Below, in pieces: positions 1 to 6,652 of a stretch of DNA of 20,546 bases (position 1 is the first letter of the stretch; every line of letters starts with the position of its first letter). The DNA comes from an uncultured Lachnospiraceae bacterium (lineage in GTDB: Bacteria > Bacillota > Clostridia > Lachnospirales > Lachnospiraceae), in assembly GCA_947589175.1 (NCBI GenBank), contig CANPZR010000016.1:1-20546 (forward strand), read 5' to 3'. The notes beneath the pieces were generated by a model. That model saw only the letters and a program-made list of their open reading frames with translations, made no database searches and had not been told where the DNA came from. A program made the position numbers and the translations under genes.

Positions 1-27
1 CTCCGCTATAAACAGCCTCTTTGCCAT
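1..27 (-). CDS. topB: Start of probable DNA topoisomerase III (5' fragment)
   Basis: Only the first nine codons lie in the window, reading MAKRLFIAE from an ATG at 25-27 and running off the left edge. A purine-rich ribosome binding site (GAGAGG) lies between this ATG and the stop of the upstream LUD gene, 10 bases away, so the two are probably co-transcribed. The string resembles the N-terminus of type IA topoisomerase III proteins, which commonly begin with a short hydrophobic strand followed by IAEKPS (the Toprim start). Nine residues cannot prove this, so the family name is a suggestion. That a gene starts here is better supported than what it encodes. Confidence 0.45.
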
Positions 28-37
28 GTCCTCTCTC

Positions 38-685
38 CTAAAAGCCCAGTTCCTCTCCGATGAGGATTACCTTGATTCTGCCCCTGACCATGCTGCGTCT
101 GGTGATCACCGTCTGGCAGCAGATGCACTCCTCGGCCTGGCAGTCTGCGCAGCGTCCCGCCTTCGCGCAGGGCGTATCGCGGTTCAGCCGCATGGCGTTC
201 GGCGGAGAGGCAATATTCCGCACGCGCGAAATGGCCTCTTCCACGTTGGCAGCCACCTTGTTCATCCCCGCGAAAATAAGGACATTCTCCGGCCCGTAGC
301 ACAGATAATTGACGCGGTTTGCCGCCCCGTCGATATTAACTAACTCGCCGTCCAGCGTAATCGCGTTGGTGCTCATGAGAAAATAGTCCGAATTGATCAT
401 ATTCGCCTTCATCTCCCGCAGCTGCTCCGGCGTCTGCGCCGTCATGCGGTCGTATACCACACAGTCGCACTGGCCGCTCGTCAAATCGTCCATCAGCCCG
501 ATCTCCGACAGCGTCATAGAGCCGCCCCAGCAGACCGAAACGCCGTCCTTTAAAAATTTCTCCTTCGCAAGCGCCCTCGCCTCCTCTTTCGTGGCCGCAT
601 AATAGCCCTCCATGTTGCGGAGCTTTAGCTTTTCAATAATTTTCTCCGCCAATATCGCGTAATGGTTTTTCTTTGCCTCTGTCAT
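38..685 (-). CDS. LUD-domain protein (lactate utilization / DUF162 family)
   Basis: This 215-residue protein belongs to the LUD (DUF162, LutC/YkgG-like) family, seen from the central segments around residues 50-61 (VCWGGSMTLSEI), 96-122 (the SDYFLMSTNAITLDGELVNIDG region) and 126-145. Family members are linked to lactate oxidation and other redox roles, but many stand-alone clostridial copies have no proven function. The C-terminus holds a cysteine cluster (C173, C179, C182, C187, C189, C190) that could bind an iron-sulfur centre or zinc; this is inference. The frame is open up to 790, but the ATG at 685 is chosen because GGAGGG sits 7 bases upstream and a promoter lies just beyond. It is followed after 10 bases by the probable topB start, and no lutA/lutB partners are visible. 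Confidence 0.9.
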   Translation of the reverse strand: MTEAKKNHYAILAEKIIEKLKLRNMEGYYAATKEEARALAKEKFLKDGVSVCWGGSMTLSEIGLMDDLTSGQCDCVVYDRMTAQTPEQLREMKANMINSDYFLMSTNAITLDGELVNIDGAANRVNYLCYGPENVLIFAGMNKVAANVEEAISRVRNIASPPNAMRLNRDTPCAKAGRCADCQAEECICCQTVITRRSMVRGRIKVILIGEELGF

Positions 686-713
686 AGTAATTCCCTCCAT
701 TTCTATATCATCT

Positions 714-742
714 ACTGTAGCATATCCTGTGGTCGGGGTCAA
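714..742 (-). promoter_or_regulatory. Sigma-A-like promoter for the LUD gene
   Basis: On the minus strand a -35 of TTGACC (737-742) is followed after 17 bases by TACAGT (714-719), preceded by TG-C, which makes an extended -10. The predicted start of transcription is near 707, giving a leader of about 20 bases to the ATG at 685. The position inside the longer open frame supports the shorter start. Confidence 0.55.
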
Positions 743-841
743 TATCTCCCGCTCCAGCCGTTGTTCGCTTGCTCGTTCAATCTGCCCCATTCTTTGTTAC
801 CTCATAACAAATTACTTAAAGTTTATTTCTTTTTGCTTTTA

Positions 842-1156
842 TCATAGCATTCGGTTCTCGAAATCTTCCAAATCATGAAAAATGGCATCTACAATTGCCG
901 TTCCTTCTTCTAAACGGTACATTATAAAGTAATTATGTTTTTGAAATTCTAATCTGCGATAGCCACGTTCTCGAAGATGTGGATTCTCGCACAAACCTAT
1001 AGTCCCAGCAATCCTAGACAAGCGATATTGGGTCAAAGCAAAATCATCCAAAACATTTTGCGCAGCTTGTTCATTCTTCAGCACAAACAGAATATAATAC
1101 AAAATATTATCCAAATCTTCTAACGCATCTTCTGTAATTTCGACCCTATAATCCAT
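842..1156 (-). CDS. Type II toxin, RelE/ParE family
   Basis: This is a small 104-residue protein with the RelE/ParE fold pattern. An N-terminal strand (YRVEITEDALEDLDNI) is followed by a helical hairpin. A central arginine-rich turn (NPHLRERGYRRLEF) leads to the strand pair HNYFIMYRLEEGTAIVDAIFHD. Toxins of this family act in the cytoplasm, either as ribosome-dependent mRNA nucleases (RelE) or on gyrase (ParE). The HLRERGYRRL turn favours the ParE side, but the target cannot be assigned by eye. The gene overlaps the end of the antitoxin gene by 11 bases, with its own GAGGAG ribosome binding site, so it is translationally coupled. The pair is AT-rich compared with the neighbouring permease, consistent with acquisition. 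Confidence 0.85.
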   Translation of the reverse strand: MDYRVEITEDALEDLDNILYYILFVLKNEQAAQNVLDDFALTQYRLSRIAGTIGLCENPHLRERGYRRLEFQKHNYFIMYRLEEGTAIVDAIFHDLEDFENRML

Positions 1157-1385
1157 ATTTTCTCCTCAAATTACTGACTGCCACATCTGCTTCAATAGTC
1201 TTTCCTTCCGCCGCATGCTGTCTGGCCAAATCAAGTTTGTCAAGCATCTGCTGCTCTGTCATAGGTTCTTTTTTTATGTTTTTCCCCTGCTTAATATAAA
1301 GACGTCTAGTCAAATCGTAAATTGTCATCAACTCTGATTCAGGCAATGTTTTCAACATAGAAACTGTAGCGTCCAATGTACTCAT
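1146..1385 (-). CDS. Antitoxin of the ParE-type toxin-antitoxin pair
   Basis: This 79-residue protein directly precedes and overlaps the toxin gene, the standard antitoxin position. Residues 1-30 (LDATVSMLKTLPESELMTIYDLTRRLYI) form a helical segment like the N-terminal dimer/DNA-binding part of small antitoxins. The remainder is charged (KKEPMTEQQMLDKLDLARQHAAEG), typical of a tail that becomes structured on the toxin. I do not recognise a specific Phd or RHH motif, so the antitoxin role rests on length, order and overlap. The start has AAAGGAG 9 bases upstream, and a good promoter is present at 1436-1464. Autorepression by the complex is usual for such pairs but no clear operator was identified. 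Confidence 0.8.
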   Translation of the reverse strand: MSTLDATVSMLKTLPESELMTIYDLTRRLYIKQGKNIKKEPMTEQQMLDKLDLARQHAAEGKTIEADVAVSNLRRKYGL

Positions 1386-1435
1386 ATCTCCATCTCCTTT
1401 CGGATTTCCACTTATCTGTAATAACCCTTGCTTTC

Positions 1436-1464
1436 ATTATAATCTTCATTCAGTTCTTCTACAA
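1436..1464 (-). promoter_or_regulatory. Promoter of the toxin-antitoxin operon
   Basis: The minus strand carries a perfect TATAAT (1436-1441) preceded by 17 bases and TTGTAG (1459-1464, three of six matches to the -35 consensus). It lies about 50 bases before the antitoxin ATG and reads away from the divergent permease gene. Confidence 0.6.
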
Positions 1465-1496
1465 GTCATTTTTTAGTGGAATTTGATATCTGGCTA

Positions 1497-1505
1497 TGTT
1501 ATAGT
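1497..1505 (+). promoter_or_regulatory. Possible extended -10 promoter for the NCS2 permease
   Basis: TG-T-TATAGT is an extended -10 element 37 bases before the permease start at 1543. The -35 position (TGGAAT) is weak. No purine riboswitch fold could be recognised between 1386 and 1542. Confidence 0.35.
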
Positions 1506-1542
1506 AAAACAAAAAGGTGCTACCAATGAACGGAGGGATATT

Positions 1543-2934
1543 ATGAGCAAAACGCAACCAAATTTTCTTGAAAAACTCTTTCATTTAAGAGAAAATCACA
1601 CCGACGTCAAGACGGAGGTTCTGGCCGGCATCACGACTTTTATGACGATGGCGTACATACTGGCGGTCAACCCCAGCATCCTGTCGTCGGCCGGCATGGA
1701 CAGCGGCGCCGTATTTACCGCCACCGTACTGGCCGCCATGGGAGGGACTCTTTTGATGGCCCTGTTCGCCAACTACCCATTCGTGCTGGCGCCCAGCATG
1801 GGCCTGAACGCCTACTTTGCCTACACCGTGGTAATCCGCATGGGGTACTCCTGGGAAATGGCGCTGGCGGCAGTATTTGTAGAGGGACTGATCTTCATTG
1901 CCCTCTCCCTGACCAATGTGCGGGAGGCCATTTTCAACGCGATTCCCATCAGCCTCAAGCACGCTGTGTCCGTGGGAATCGGGCTGTTCATCGCCTTTAT
2001 CGGCCTCCAGAACGCCAACATCGTAGTGGACAGTTCTACACTGGTGAGCCTCTATTCTTTCAAGGCCTCCGCGGACGCCGGAACTTTTACCCAGGAGGGA
2101 ATTACCGTGGTGCTGGCGCTGATCGGCATTCTCGTCACCGCCTTTCTGGCTGCGAAAAAAGTCAAGGGCAATATCCTGTGGGGCATTCTCATCACCTGGG
2201 GCATGGGTATGATCTGCCAGCTGACCGGCCTGTACCGCCCGGACGCGGCGGCCGGATTTCCCAGCATGTTTCCGGATTTTTCAAATGGCTTCGCGATTCC
2301 CAGCCTGGCTCCTACCTTTATGAAAATGGATTTTTCCAAGGTGCTGACGCTGGATTTCATCGTTGTATTATTTGCCTTTCTCTTTGTGGATATGTTTGAC
2401 ACGCTGGGAACGCTGATCGGAGTGGCCTCCCGGGCCGACATGCTGGATAAAGACGGCAAAATGCCGCGAATCCGCGGCGCGCTTCTGTCCGACGCCATGG
2501 CCACCTCCCTGGGCGCCGTGCTGGGAACCTCCACTACTACCACCTTTGTCGAGAGCTCCTCCGGTGTGGCGGAAGGCGGAAGGACCGGTCTGACGGCGGC
2601 AGTTTCCGCCATCTTGTTTGGGCTGTCCCTGTTTTTGTCGCCCATATTTCTCGCGATTCCTTCCTTTGCCACGGCGCCCGCGCTGGTCATCGTAGGTTTT
2701 CTGATGATCACCTCGATTGTGAAAATTGATTTCGCGGATTACACGGAAGCGGTGCCCGCCTACATCTGCATTATCGCCATGCCGTTTATGTACAGCATTT
2801 CCGAGGGAATTTCTCTGGGAATCATCTCCTACGTTGTAATCAATCTGGCGACAGGGAAATTCCGCACCAAGAAAATCAGCGTGCTGATGTATATACTGGC
2901 GGTGCTGTTTATTTTGAAATACATTTTAATTTAA
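1543..2934 (+). CDS. NCS2-family purine (guanine/hypoxanthine) permease, AzgA/PbuG-like
   Basis: This 463-residue multi-pass membrane protein belongs to the AzgA/PbuG branch (COG2252) of the NCS2 nucleobase transporters. Landmarks are GITTFMTMAYILAVNP near residue 35, APSMGLNAYFAYTVV near residue 85, FVDMFDTLGTLIGVASRADM around residue 290, and the Thr/Ser-rich GTSTTTTFVESSSGVAEGGRTG around residue 335. Relatives import guanine, hypoxanthine or adenine by proton symport; the exact substrate cannot be read from the sequence. The open frame extends upstream to 1483, but the ATG at 1543 has GGAGGG 6 bases before it and yields the usual N-terminus (FLEKLFHL). Its TAA shares the bases TTAA with the stop of the convergent kinase gene, so no intergenic terminator exists. 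Confidence 0.93.
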   Translation: MSKTQPNFLEKLFHLRENHTDVKTEVLAGITTFMTMAYILAVNPSILSSAGMDSGAVFTATVLAAMGGTLLMALFANYPFVLAPSMGLNAYFAYTVVIRMGYSWEMALAAVFVEGLIFIALSLTNVREAIFNAIPISLKHAVSVGIGLFIAFIGLQNANIVVDSSTLVSLYSFKASADAGTFTQEGITVVLALIGILVTAFLAAKKVKGNILWGILITWGMGMICQLTGLYRPDAAAGFPSMFPDFSNGFAIPSLAPTFMKMDFSKVLTLDFIVVLFAFLFVDMFDTLGTLIGVASRADMLDKDGKMPRIRGALLSDAMATSLGAVLGTSTTTTFVESSSGVAEGGRTGLTAAVSAILFGLSLFLSPIFLAIPSFATAPALVIVGFLMITSIVKIDFADYTEAVPAYICIIAMPFMYSISEGISLGIISYVVINLATGKFRTKKISVLMYILAVLFILKYILI

Positions 2935-4409
2935 TTCTCATACGTGATTTTGACCGGTATCCTGCCATACTTTTCTTCCAGCTTTTCCATGTCCACAATC
3001 GAGCCGGTATTCAGTGTCACATTCGCAAAGCCCGGCATATCGAACAAAGGGCTGGCGTCATATTGGCCGGTTCCGCACAGATTCAGGGTTTCAATGTTCG
3101 GCCATGTGCGGACCGGCTCGATGTCCTTTAATTTGTTGCCAAGCAGCGATACTTCCTTTAGCATCGCCTTGTCAGCCAGCGGGGAAATATCGTGAATCCG
3201 GTTATCCTGCAGGGAAACAGATTCCAGATCCTTAAGTCCGCGAAGCGGCGACAAATCCTCGACCATCGTCCCGCCGATATAAAGAATCTGGAGATTTTCC
3301 ATATAGGCCAGGTCTGCGAGGCTCCTTGTATTCCCGCGCAGACGCTCGTGGGATTTATACCATCTGTTCTGGCCGACATAATAGTCGTCCATGTCTTTGT
3401 ACGCCTTGTCGGAAAAAATGTACAGCGTCCGGACGTCCTGCAGGTCCTCTTCGGTAATCACGCCTTCCGGCCTATTGAGCGACAGCCGCACGGACTCCTC
3501 GACTAGCGGCTCCTGAAAATGATATGACGCGGTCTTTTTCACTGAAAATGCGCCCGGCACCGTCAGGACAACCACAAGGACCGCCACTGCCGCCACGGTC
3601 AGAATGATTCTCCTCTTTCTGACCGATTCACGCGTTGTCCTCCGGAGCGCCTTTAAGAGAACGTCGTCGTTCGGATACCGCTTATCCGGCACATAGGCGC
3701 AGCTTTTCGCTGCAATCCGCTCCAGCGCAAATTGGGGATTCCGGATGGGCTCCTCCTTCCCGGTCAGAAGCCACGAGAGCACGACGCCGAAGGAATAAAT
3801 ATCCGATCGGATATCTGTCTGCATAAACCCGTACTGCTCCGGCGACGCGTAATTGCGCGTGCCGCAGAAAATGGTATCCGACCTGCCGCCCTCCTTGTAG
3901 AGGCGGCTGATGCCAAAGTCGATCAGCACCAGGCTCTTGTCCTCTTTGATAATGATATTGTCGGGCTTGATGTCCCGGTGAATAATGACCGGCTCCGACT
4001 GGTGCAAGAGCTTCATAATTCCCGCTAACTCCGTGGCGATCCGTATAATCTCCTCTCTTGAGAGAATATTTCTTCTGGCGTATTCCGTGAGGGTAACGCC
4101 CTCGATGTATTCGCGGAGTATGCAGTGGTATGTCTTATTTTTGTATTCTTCCTCATAGCGGGGCACGGAGGGGCTGTTGATTTTCGTCATCAGATCCGCG
4201 ATTCCCATGCCGTAATAATCTCCCTCGTCGGACAGATAGCACTTTGCCACATGGACGGACTTGTCCGCCCTGTCCTGCACCAGCAGCGTCTCGCAGTATT
4301 CGGCGGAGCTCAAATGCTCGATAATGGAATAATGGTCCAAAAGCTCCTCGGGCAGCCCGGCCTCATAACCGGTGTCAAATTCCGCCATAAATTCTTCTCT
4401 TGCACCCAC
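2931..4409 (-). CDS. Membrane Ser/Thr protein kinase with leucine-rich-repeat-like outer domain
   Basis: This is a eukaryotic-type (Hanks) kinase of about 490 residues. Numbering from the ATG at 4415, the visible motifs are the ATP-binding lysine VAK at 56-58, the catalytic loop HRDIKPDN at 146-153, DFG at 166-168, an ASPEQ segment at 190-194 and DIYSFGVVL at 205-213. The glycine-rich loop is degenerate. A hydrophobic span at about 270-290 after RKRR anchors the protein, with the kinase inside. The outer part (about 365-475) holds LRR-like units such as LSPLRGLKDLESVSLQDNRI, unlike the PASTA repeats of PrkC. The upstream XRE-like gene stops in ATGA overlap with the ATG at 4415. However, GGAGG lies only one base before that ATG and 7 bases before an in-frame GTG at 4409, which is why the GTG was chosen. 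Ligand and substrates are unknown. Confidence 0.9.
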   Translation of the reverse strand: MGAREEFMAEFDTGYEAGLPEELLDHYSIIEHLSSAEYCETLLVQDRADKSVHVAKCYLSDEGDYYGMGIADLMTKINSPSVPRYEEEYKNKTYHCILREYIEGVTLTEYARRNILSREEIIRIATELAGIMKLLHQSEPVIIHRDIKPDNIIIKEDKSLVLIDFGISRLYKEGGRSDTIFCGTRNYASPEQYGFMQTDIRSDIYSFGVVLSWLLTGKEEPIRNPQFALERIAAKSCAYVPDKRYPNDDVLLKALRRTTRESVRKRRIILTVAAVAVLVVVLTVPGAFSVKKTASYHFQEPLVEESVRLSLNRPEGVITEEDLQDVRTLYIFSDKAYKDMDDYYVGQNRWYKSHERLRGNTRSLADLAYMENLQILYIGGTMVEDLSPLRGLKDLESVSLQDNRIHDISPLADKAMLKEVSLLGNKLKDIEPVRTWPNIETLNLCGTGQYDASPLFDMPGFANVTLNTGSIVDMEKLEEKYGRIPVKITYEN

Positions 4410-4411
4410 CG

Positions 4412-4840
4412 TCATACCTCCCCCAGCGCGGGCGTGCCCACAGACGTCAGAAGTTCCTGGGTCTCCATCAGCTTCATCTCATGTGTAAGCGCGTAAATGC
4501 ACGCCGCGTCCCTTTTAATCCTCGGATACAGAGGATTTTTGCCCGTTTTTTTGAGCAGGTCCTGAGTATCGTCCAAAGACAGCCCCATGCCAATCGCGAT
4601 CTGTAGCAGCTTGTCCCGGGAGGGAATTCTTGTGCCGTTAAAAATCTGGTAGCCATAGCTCCGCTCGATATGCGCCAGCCGGATAATCTCGATGGGCTGG
4701 ATGCCATATTTTTCAGCCAGCTTTTTCAAATAGTCCGAGGCGGGCATCTCCGTGAACTCGTCACTGTTCTTTTCCATCACCTTCTGAAAGCTGCTGGCGC
4801 GGGTGATCCTGCTCTTTAGCGTATTTGTCGTCACAGTCAT
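4412..4840 (-). CDS. XRE-like helix-turn-helix protein coupled to the kinase gene
   Basis: This is a 142-residue cytoplasmic protein. Residues 37-95 resemble a Cro/C1 (XRE) helix-turn-helix: DYLKKLAEKYGI, then a recognition-like segment ending YGYQIFNGTRIPSRDKLLQI, then AIGMGLSLDDTQDLL. The extra C-terminal part (100-142) is helical and not recognised. The start at 4840 is chosen because GGGGAG lies about 6 bases upstream; the frame is open to 4909 but that stretch is the hairpin-rich leader. The gene overlaps the kinase gene, so the two are co-translated. The protein may be a DNA-binding partner or phosphorylation target of the kinase, which is inference from order only. Confidence 0.75.
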   Translation of the reverse strand: MTVTTNTLKSRITRASSFQKVMEKNSDEFTEMPASDYLKKLAEKYGIQPIEIIRLAHIERSYGYQIFNGTRIPSRDKLLQIAIGMGLSLDDTQDLLKKTGKNPLYPRIKRDAACIYALTHEMKLMETQELLTSVGTPALGEV

Positions 4841-4860
4841 ATATTGCTCCCCATTTCTGA

Positions 4861-4950
4861 GCGACTTGTCGCGAAGAGGCGATGAGAAAGCTGCGTAGCA
4901 GTTTCTCATCTGCCATCAAAGCAATTTGTTTTCGCTCAGAAACAAATTGC
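4861..4950. repeat. Cluster of perfect inverted repeats in the XRE/kinase leader
   Basis: Three adjacent perfect inverted repeats lie before the XRE-like gene. 4861-4872 is GCGA-CTTG-TCGC. 4881-4910 has a 9-bp outer stem (GATGAGAAA) with a second stem CTGC/GCAG inside. 4921-4950 has an 11-bp stem (GCAATTTGTTT) around the loop TCGCTCAG. The loop plus three bases of its right arm (4932-4942) is fully complementary over 11 bases to 4854-4864, just upstream of the XRE ribosome binding site. No coding explanation fits. It may be a structured RNA leader or a small palindromic repeat element. Confidence 0.7.
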
Positions 4951-4951
4951 C

Positions 4952-4987
4952 GTGTAAAAAATAAGCTATCGAGCTTATTTTTTACAC
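4952..4987 (-). terminator. A/T-flanked hairpin, likely terminator after the zinc-ribbon operon
   Basis: A perfect 16-bp inverted repeat (GTGTAAAAAATAAGCT, loop ATCG on the plus strand) lies 62 bases past the stop of the last zinc-ribbon gene. Its core TAAGCT/AGCTTA is flanked by A6 and T6, so it could act as a rho-independent terminator on either strand, though the stem is poor in GC. It may separate the envelope operon from the XRE/kinase leader. Confidence 0.5.
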
Positions 4988-5049
4988 TACTCCCCTTTGT
5001 ATTTATATTTGAATTGTAGCAGTTCCCTCCGTCAAATACAAGTGACAGA

Positions 5050-5502
5050 TTAAAACAATTTTGCCCCGCAGCGGGCGCAGAAGCGGTTTCCCTCCCGCAC
5101 CAGCGAGTGGCATTTGGGGCACGTCCGCGCCTGGGCGTCTGCTGCGTCTTCCGGCATCTTCGTCCCGCATGCTGAACAGAATATGTTGCCCAGCTTGACC
5201 TGCGCCCCGCAATTTGGACACTCCATGACGCCCTTCAACTGCTTGACTTCCTCCTTCAGCACCTTGATTTCCGTGTTCAGTCCGCGAAGCTCGTCGATTA
5301 TTTCCTTTTTATCGGCGTCCGGATCATTTTCGTACTTCTCATAGTATGCCTGGCCGAGCGCCATATACAGCTGCGCAGCCCGTTTTTCCCTGTCGGATAT
5401 AGACGAATTTAAATGGGCTCTGTCCGCGAGCTTTTTCGTCTGCTGCGCCACTTCTCCCCCCGCGTCGCTGATTTTTTTCCCGACCTCTCCAAAAAATGCC
5501 AT
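5050..5502 (-). CDS. Coiled-coil protein with two C-terminal zinc ribbons
   Basis: This is a 150-residue soluble protein with no signal peptide or membrane span. Residues 1-60 are helical, starting MAFFGEVGKKISDAGGEV, a form common in small clostridial zinc-ribbon proteins. Residues 65-92 form a predicted coiled coil (EIIDELRGLNTEIKVLKEEV). Two four-cysteine zinc ribbons follow: C95, C98, C109, C112 and C128, C131, C142, C145. The function is unknown; such proteins may be adaptors. GGGAGG lies 8 bases before the ATG. It is the last gene of the minus-strand operon, 26 bases after the preceding stop, and is followed by hairpins. Confidence 0.8.
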   Translation of the reverse strand: MAFFGEVGKKISDAGGEVAQQTKKLADRAHLNSSISDREKRAAQLYMALGQAYYEKYENDPDADKKEIIDELRGLNTEIKVLKEEVKQLKGVMECPNCGAQVKLGNIFCSACGTKMPEDAADAQARTCPKCHSLVREGNRFCARCGAKLF

Positions 5503-5528
5503 AAATCATTCCTCCCTCATCTGTTCCA

Positions 5529-5945
5529 TCACTGGGTAGCGCCTGTGCCGCCTCCCATAGTGCCGCCCAGGCTGCTGCCCGCGCTTCCTCCTGCGTTTCC
5601 TGCGCCTCCCGCATTTCCTGCGCCATCTGTATTTCCCGCGCCTCCTGCATTATTACTGCCATCTATGGAGGTGCCATTCGTAGTGCCGGGGACATTGCCT
5701 CCCGCATTATTACCACCTCCGCCGCTCCGTGAAAATGCTACGACGACAACAATAATGATAATGACTACAATCGCAACAGCCGCAATCCACAAAAACTTCT
5801 TCTTTGACGACTTTTTCGAGACCGGATACATGTTCCCCGCATCCGCATACATGCCCGTGATATCCTCCGCGCGCATGCCGCACTGCCCGCACACTCTATC
5901 CTCGTCCTCCATCTTAGCTCCGCAATTTGTGCAATATTTTGCCAT
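5529..5945 (-). CDS. Zinc-ribbon membrane protein with Gly/Asn/Ala-rich outer tail
   Basis: This is a 138-residue protein. An N-terminal zinc ribbon (C5, C8, C19, C22) is followed by a basic stretch KKSSKKK and a strongly hydrophobic span at about 51-71 (FLWIAAVAIVVIIIIVVVVA). The tail of about 65 residues is low-complexity and rich in Gly, Asn, Ala, Ser and Thr. The ribbon is expected in the cytoplasm and the tail outside. The start is the third of three nearby ATGs: GGAGG runs straight into ATG-ATG-AAA-ATG, so only the last has normal spacing (9 bases). The same arrangement occurs before the next gene upstream, so the two starts share ancestry. No function is recognised. Confidence 0.75.
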   Translation of the reverse strand: MAKYCTNCGAKMEDEDRVCGQCGMRAEDITGMYADAGNMYPVSKKSSKKKFLWIAAVAIVVIIIIVVVVAFSRSGGGGNNAGGNVPGTTNGTSIDGSNNAGGAGNTDGAGNAGGAGNAGGSAGSSLGGTMGGGTGATQ

Positions 5946-5969
5946 TTTCATCATCCTCCATTTCTATTT

Positions 5970-6647
5970 TTATTTTTGCTTTTCGCACTTTTGTATCCTC
6001 TGGATATTTTTTCGCTCATAATAATTCAGATCGCTGTCTTTTACATTTCTTCTGGTCGGATAATACCAGACCTTATCCATAAAATAATATCGTAATTTTT
6101 TATCCTTAAAAATATAACCATGCCGCGCATAGATTTCATTCCGGGCAAGCCGCAGCTTCTTCTTGCTCAAGCGCCTTAGGTATTTCATGGAATACAGCCT
6201 TACTCTGGCGTCCGGCAGAATATAATTATCGCTTTTCGCGGAGGCGCTCCGCGCCGGAGCAACCGTGGGTTCAGGAGAATCCGTGGGCTCCTCTGAAGCC
6301 ATCGTCTCCTCTGGAGCCATGGGCCCTAATGTCGTGGAATCCGGAACCTCCGTGGGCGCTGCGCTGTCGACAAGCAAGGGGATTTCAGACGGAGGCGTTC
6401 CCGTAAAAGCGGGTAATGCCGAAGATTGTACGGGCTCTCGCGTCCTGCCGGGCCCCAGAAAAAAACATGCCACTACTCCCGCCGCGCCCAGAATCAAGAT
6501 GACAAGAAGAATAATCGCCACCCTTTTTCCTGTCTTTTTGCTTTTTTTCGCGGCGGGGACTCCCCCGCCCAGAACCATTCCGCAATTAGTGCAGAACCTC
6601 ACCCCGCCGCGAACCTCTTTTCCACATTTTGGACAATATTTTATCAT
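5970..6647 (-). CDS. Zinc-ribbon membrane protein with C-terminal YARHG domain
   Basis: This is a 225-residue protein. A zinc ribbon (C5, C8, C19, C22) is followed by a basic segment and a membrane span at about 43-64 (VAIILLVILILGAAGVVACF). A Pro/Thr/Ser/Glu-rich linker covers about 72-140. The C-terminus is a YARHG domain, with the signature Y173-A-R-H-G177 in LARNEIYARHGYIFKDKKL, followed by FMDKVWYYP and the ending helix NYYERKNIQ. YARHG domains are extracellular and common in Firmicutes; their ligand is not established. The ATG at 6647 has GGAGG 9 bases upstream. It lies 5 bases after the lipoprotein stop, in the same operon. Confidence 0.88.
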   Translation of the reverse strand: MIKYCPKCGKEVRGGVRFCTNCGMVLGGGVPAAKKSKKTGKRVAIILLVILILGAAGVVACFFLGPGRTREPVQSSALPAFTGTPPSEIPLLVDSAAPTEVPDSTTLGPMAPEETMASEEPTDSPEPTVAPARSASAKSDNYILPDARVRLYSMKYLRRLSKKKLRLARNEIYARHGYIFKDKKLRYYFMDKVWYYPTRRNVKDSDLNYYERKNIQRIQKCEKQK

Positions 6648-6652
6648 TTTCA

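Noticed and set aside
793..811. Inverted repeat TTTGTTA-CCTCA-TAACAAA as a terminator after the toxin gene
   Set aside because: The stem is only 7 A/T-rich pairs and no T-run follows on either strand, so it is too weak to call.
1386..1542. Possible purine riboswitch before the permease
   Set aside because: The conserved three-way junction bases and paired loops could not be recognised, and the predicted promoter leaves only a short leader.
2052..2711. Long minus-strand open frame of 219 codons opposite the permease
   Set aside because: It lies wholly inside the strongly supported NCS2 permease gene, has no ribosome binding site and its composition is that of an antisense shadow.
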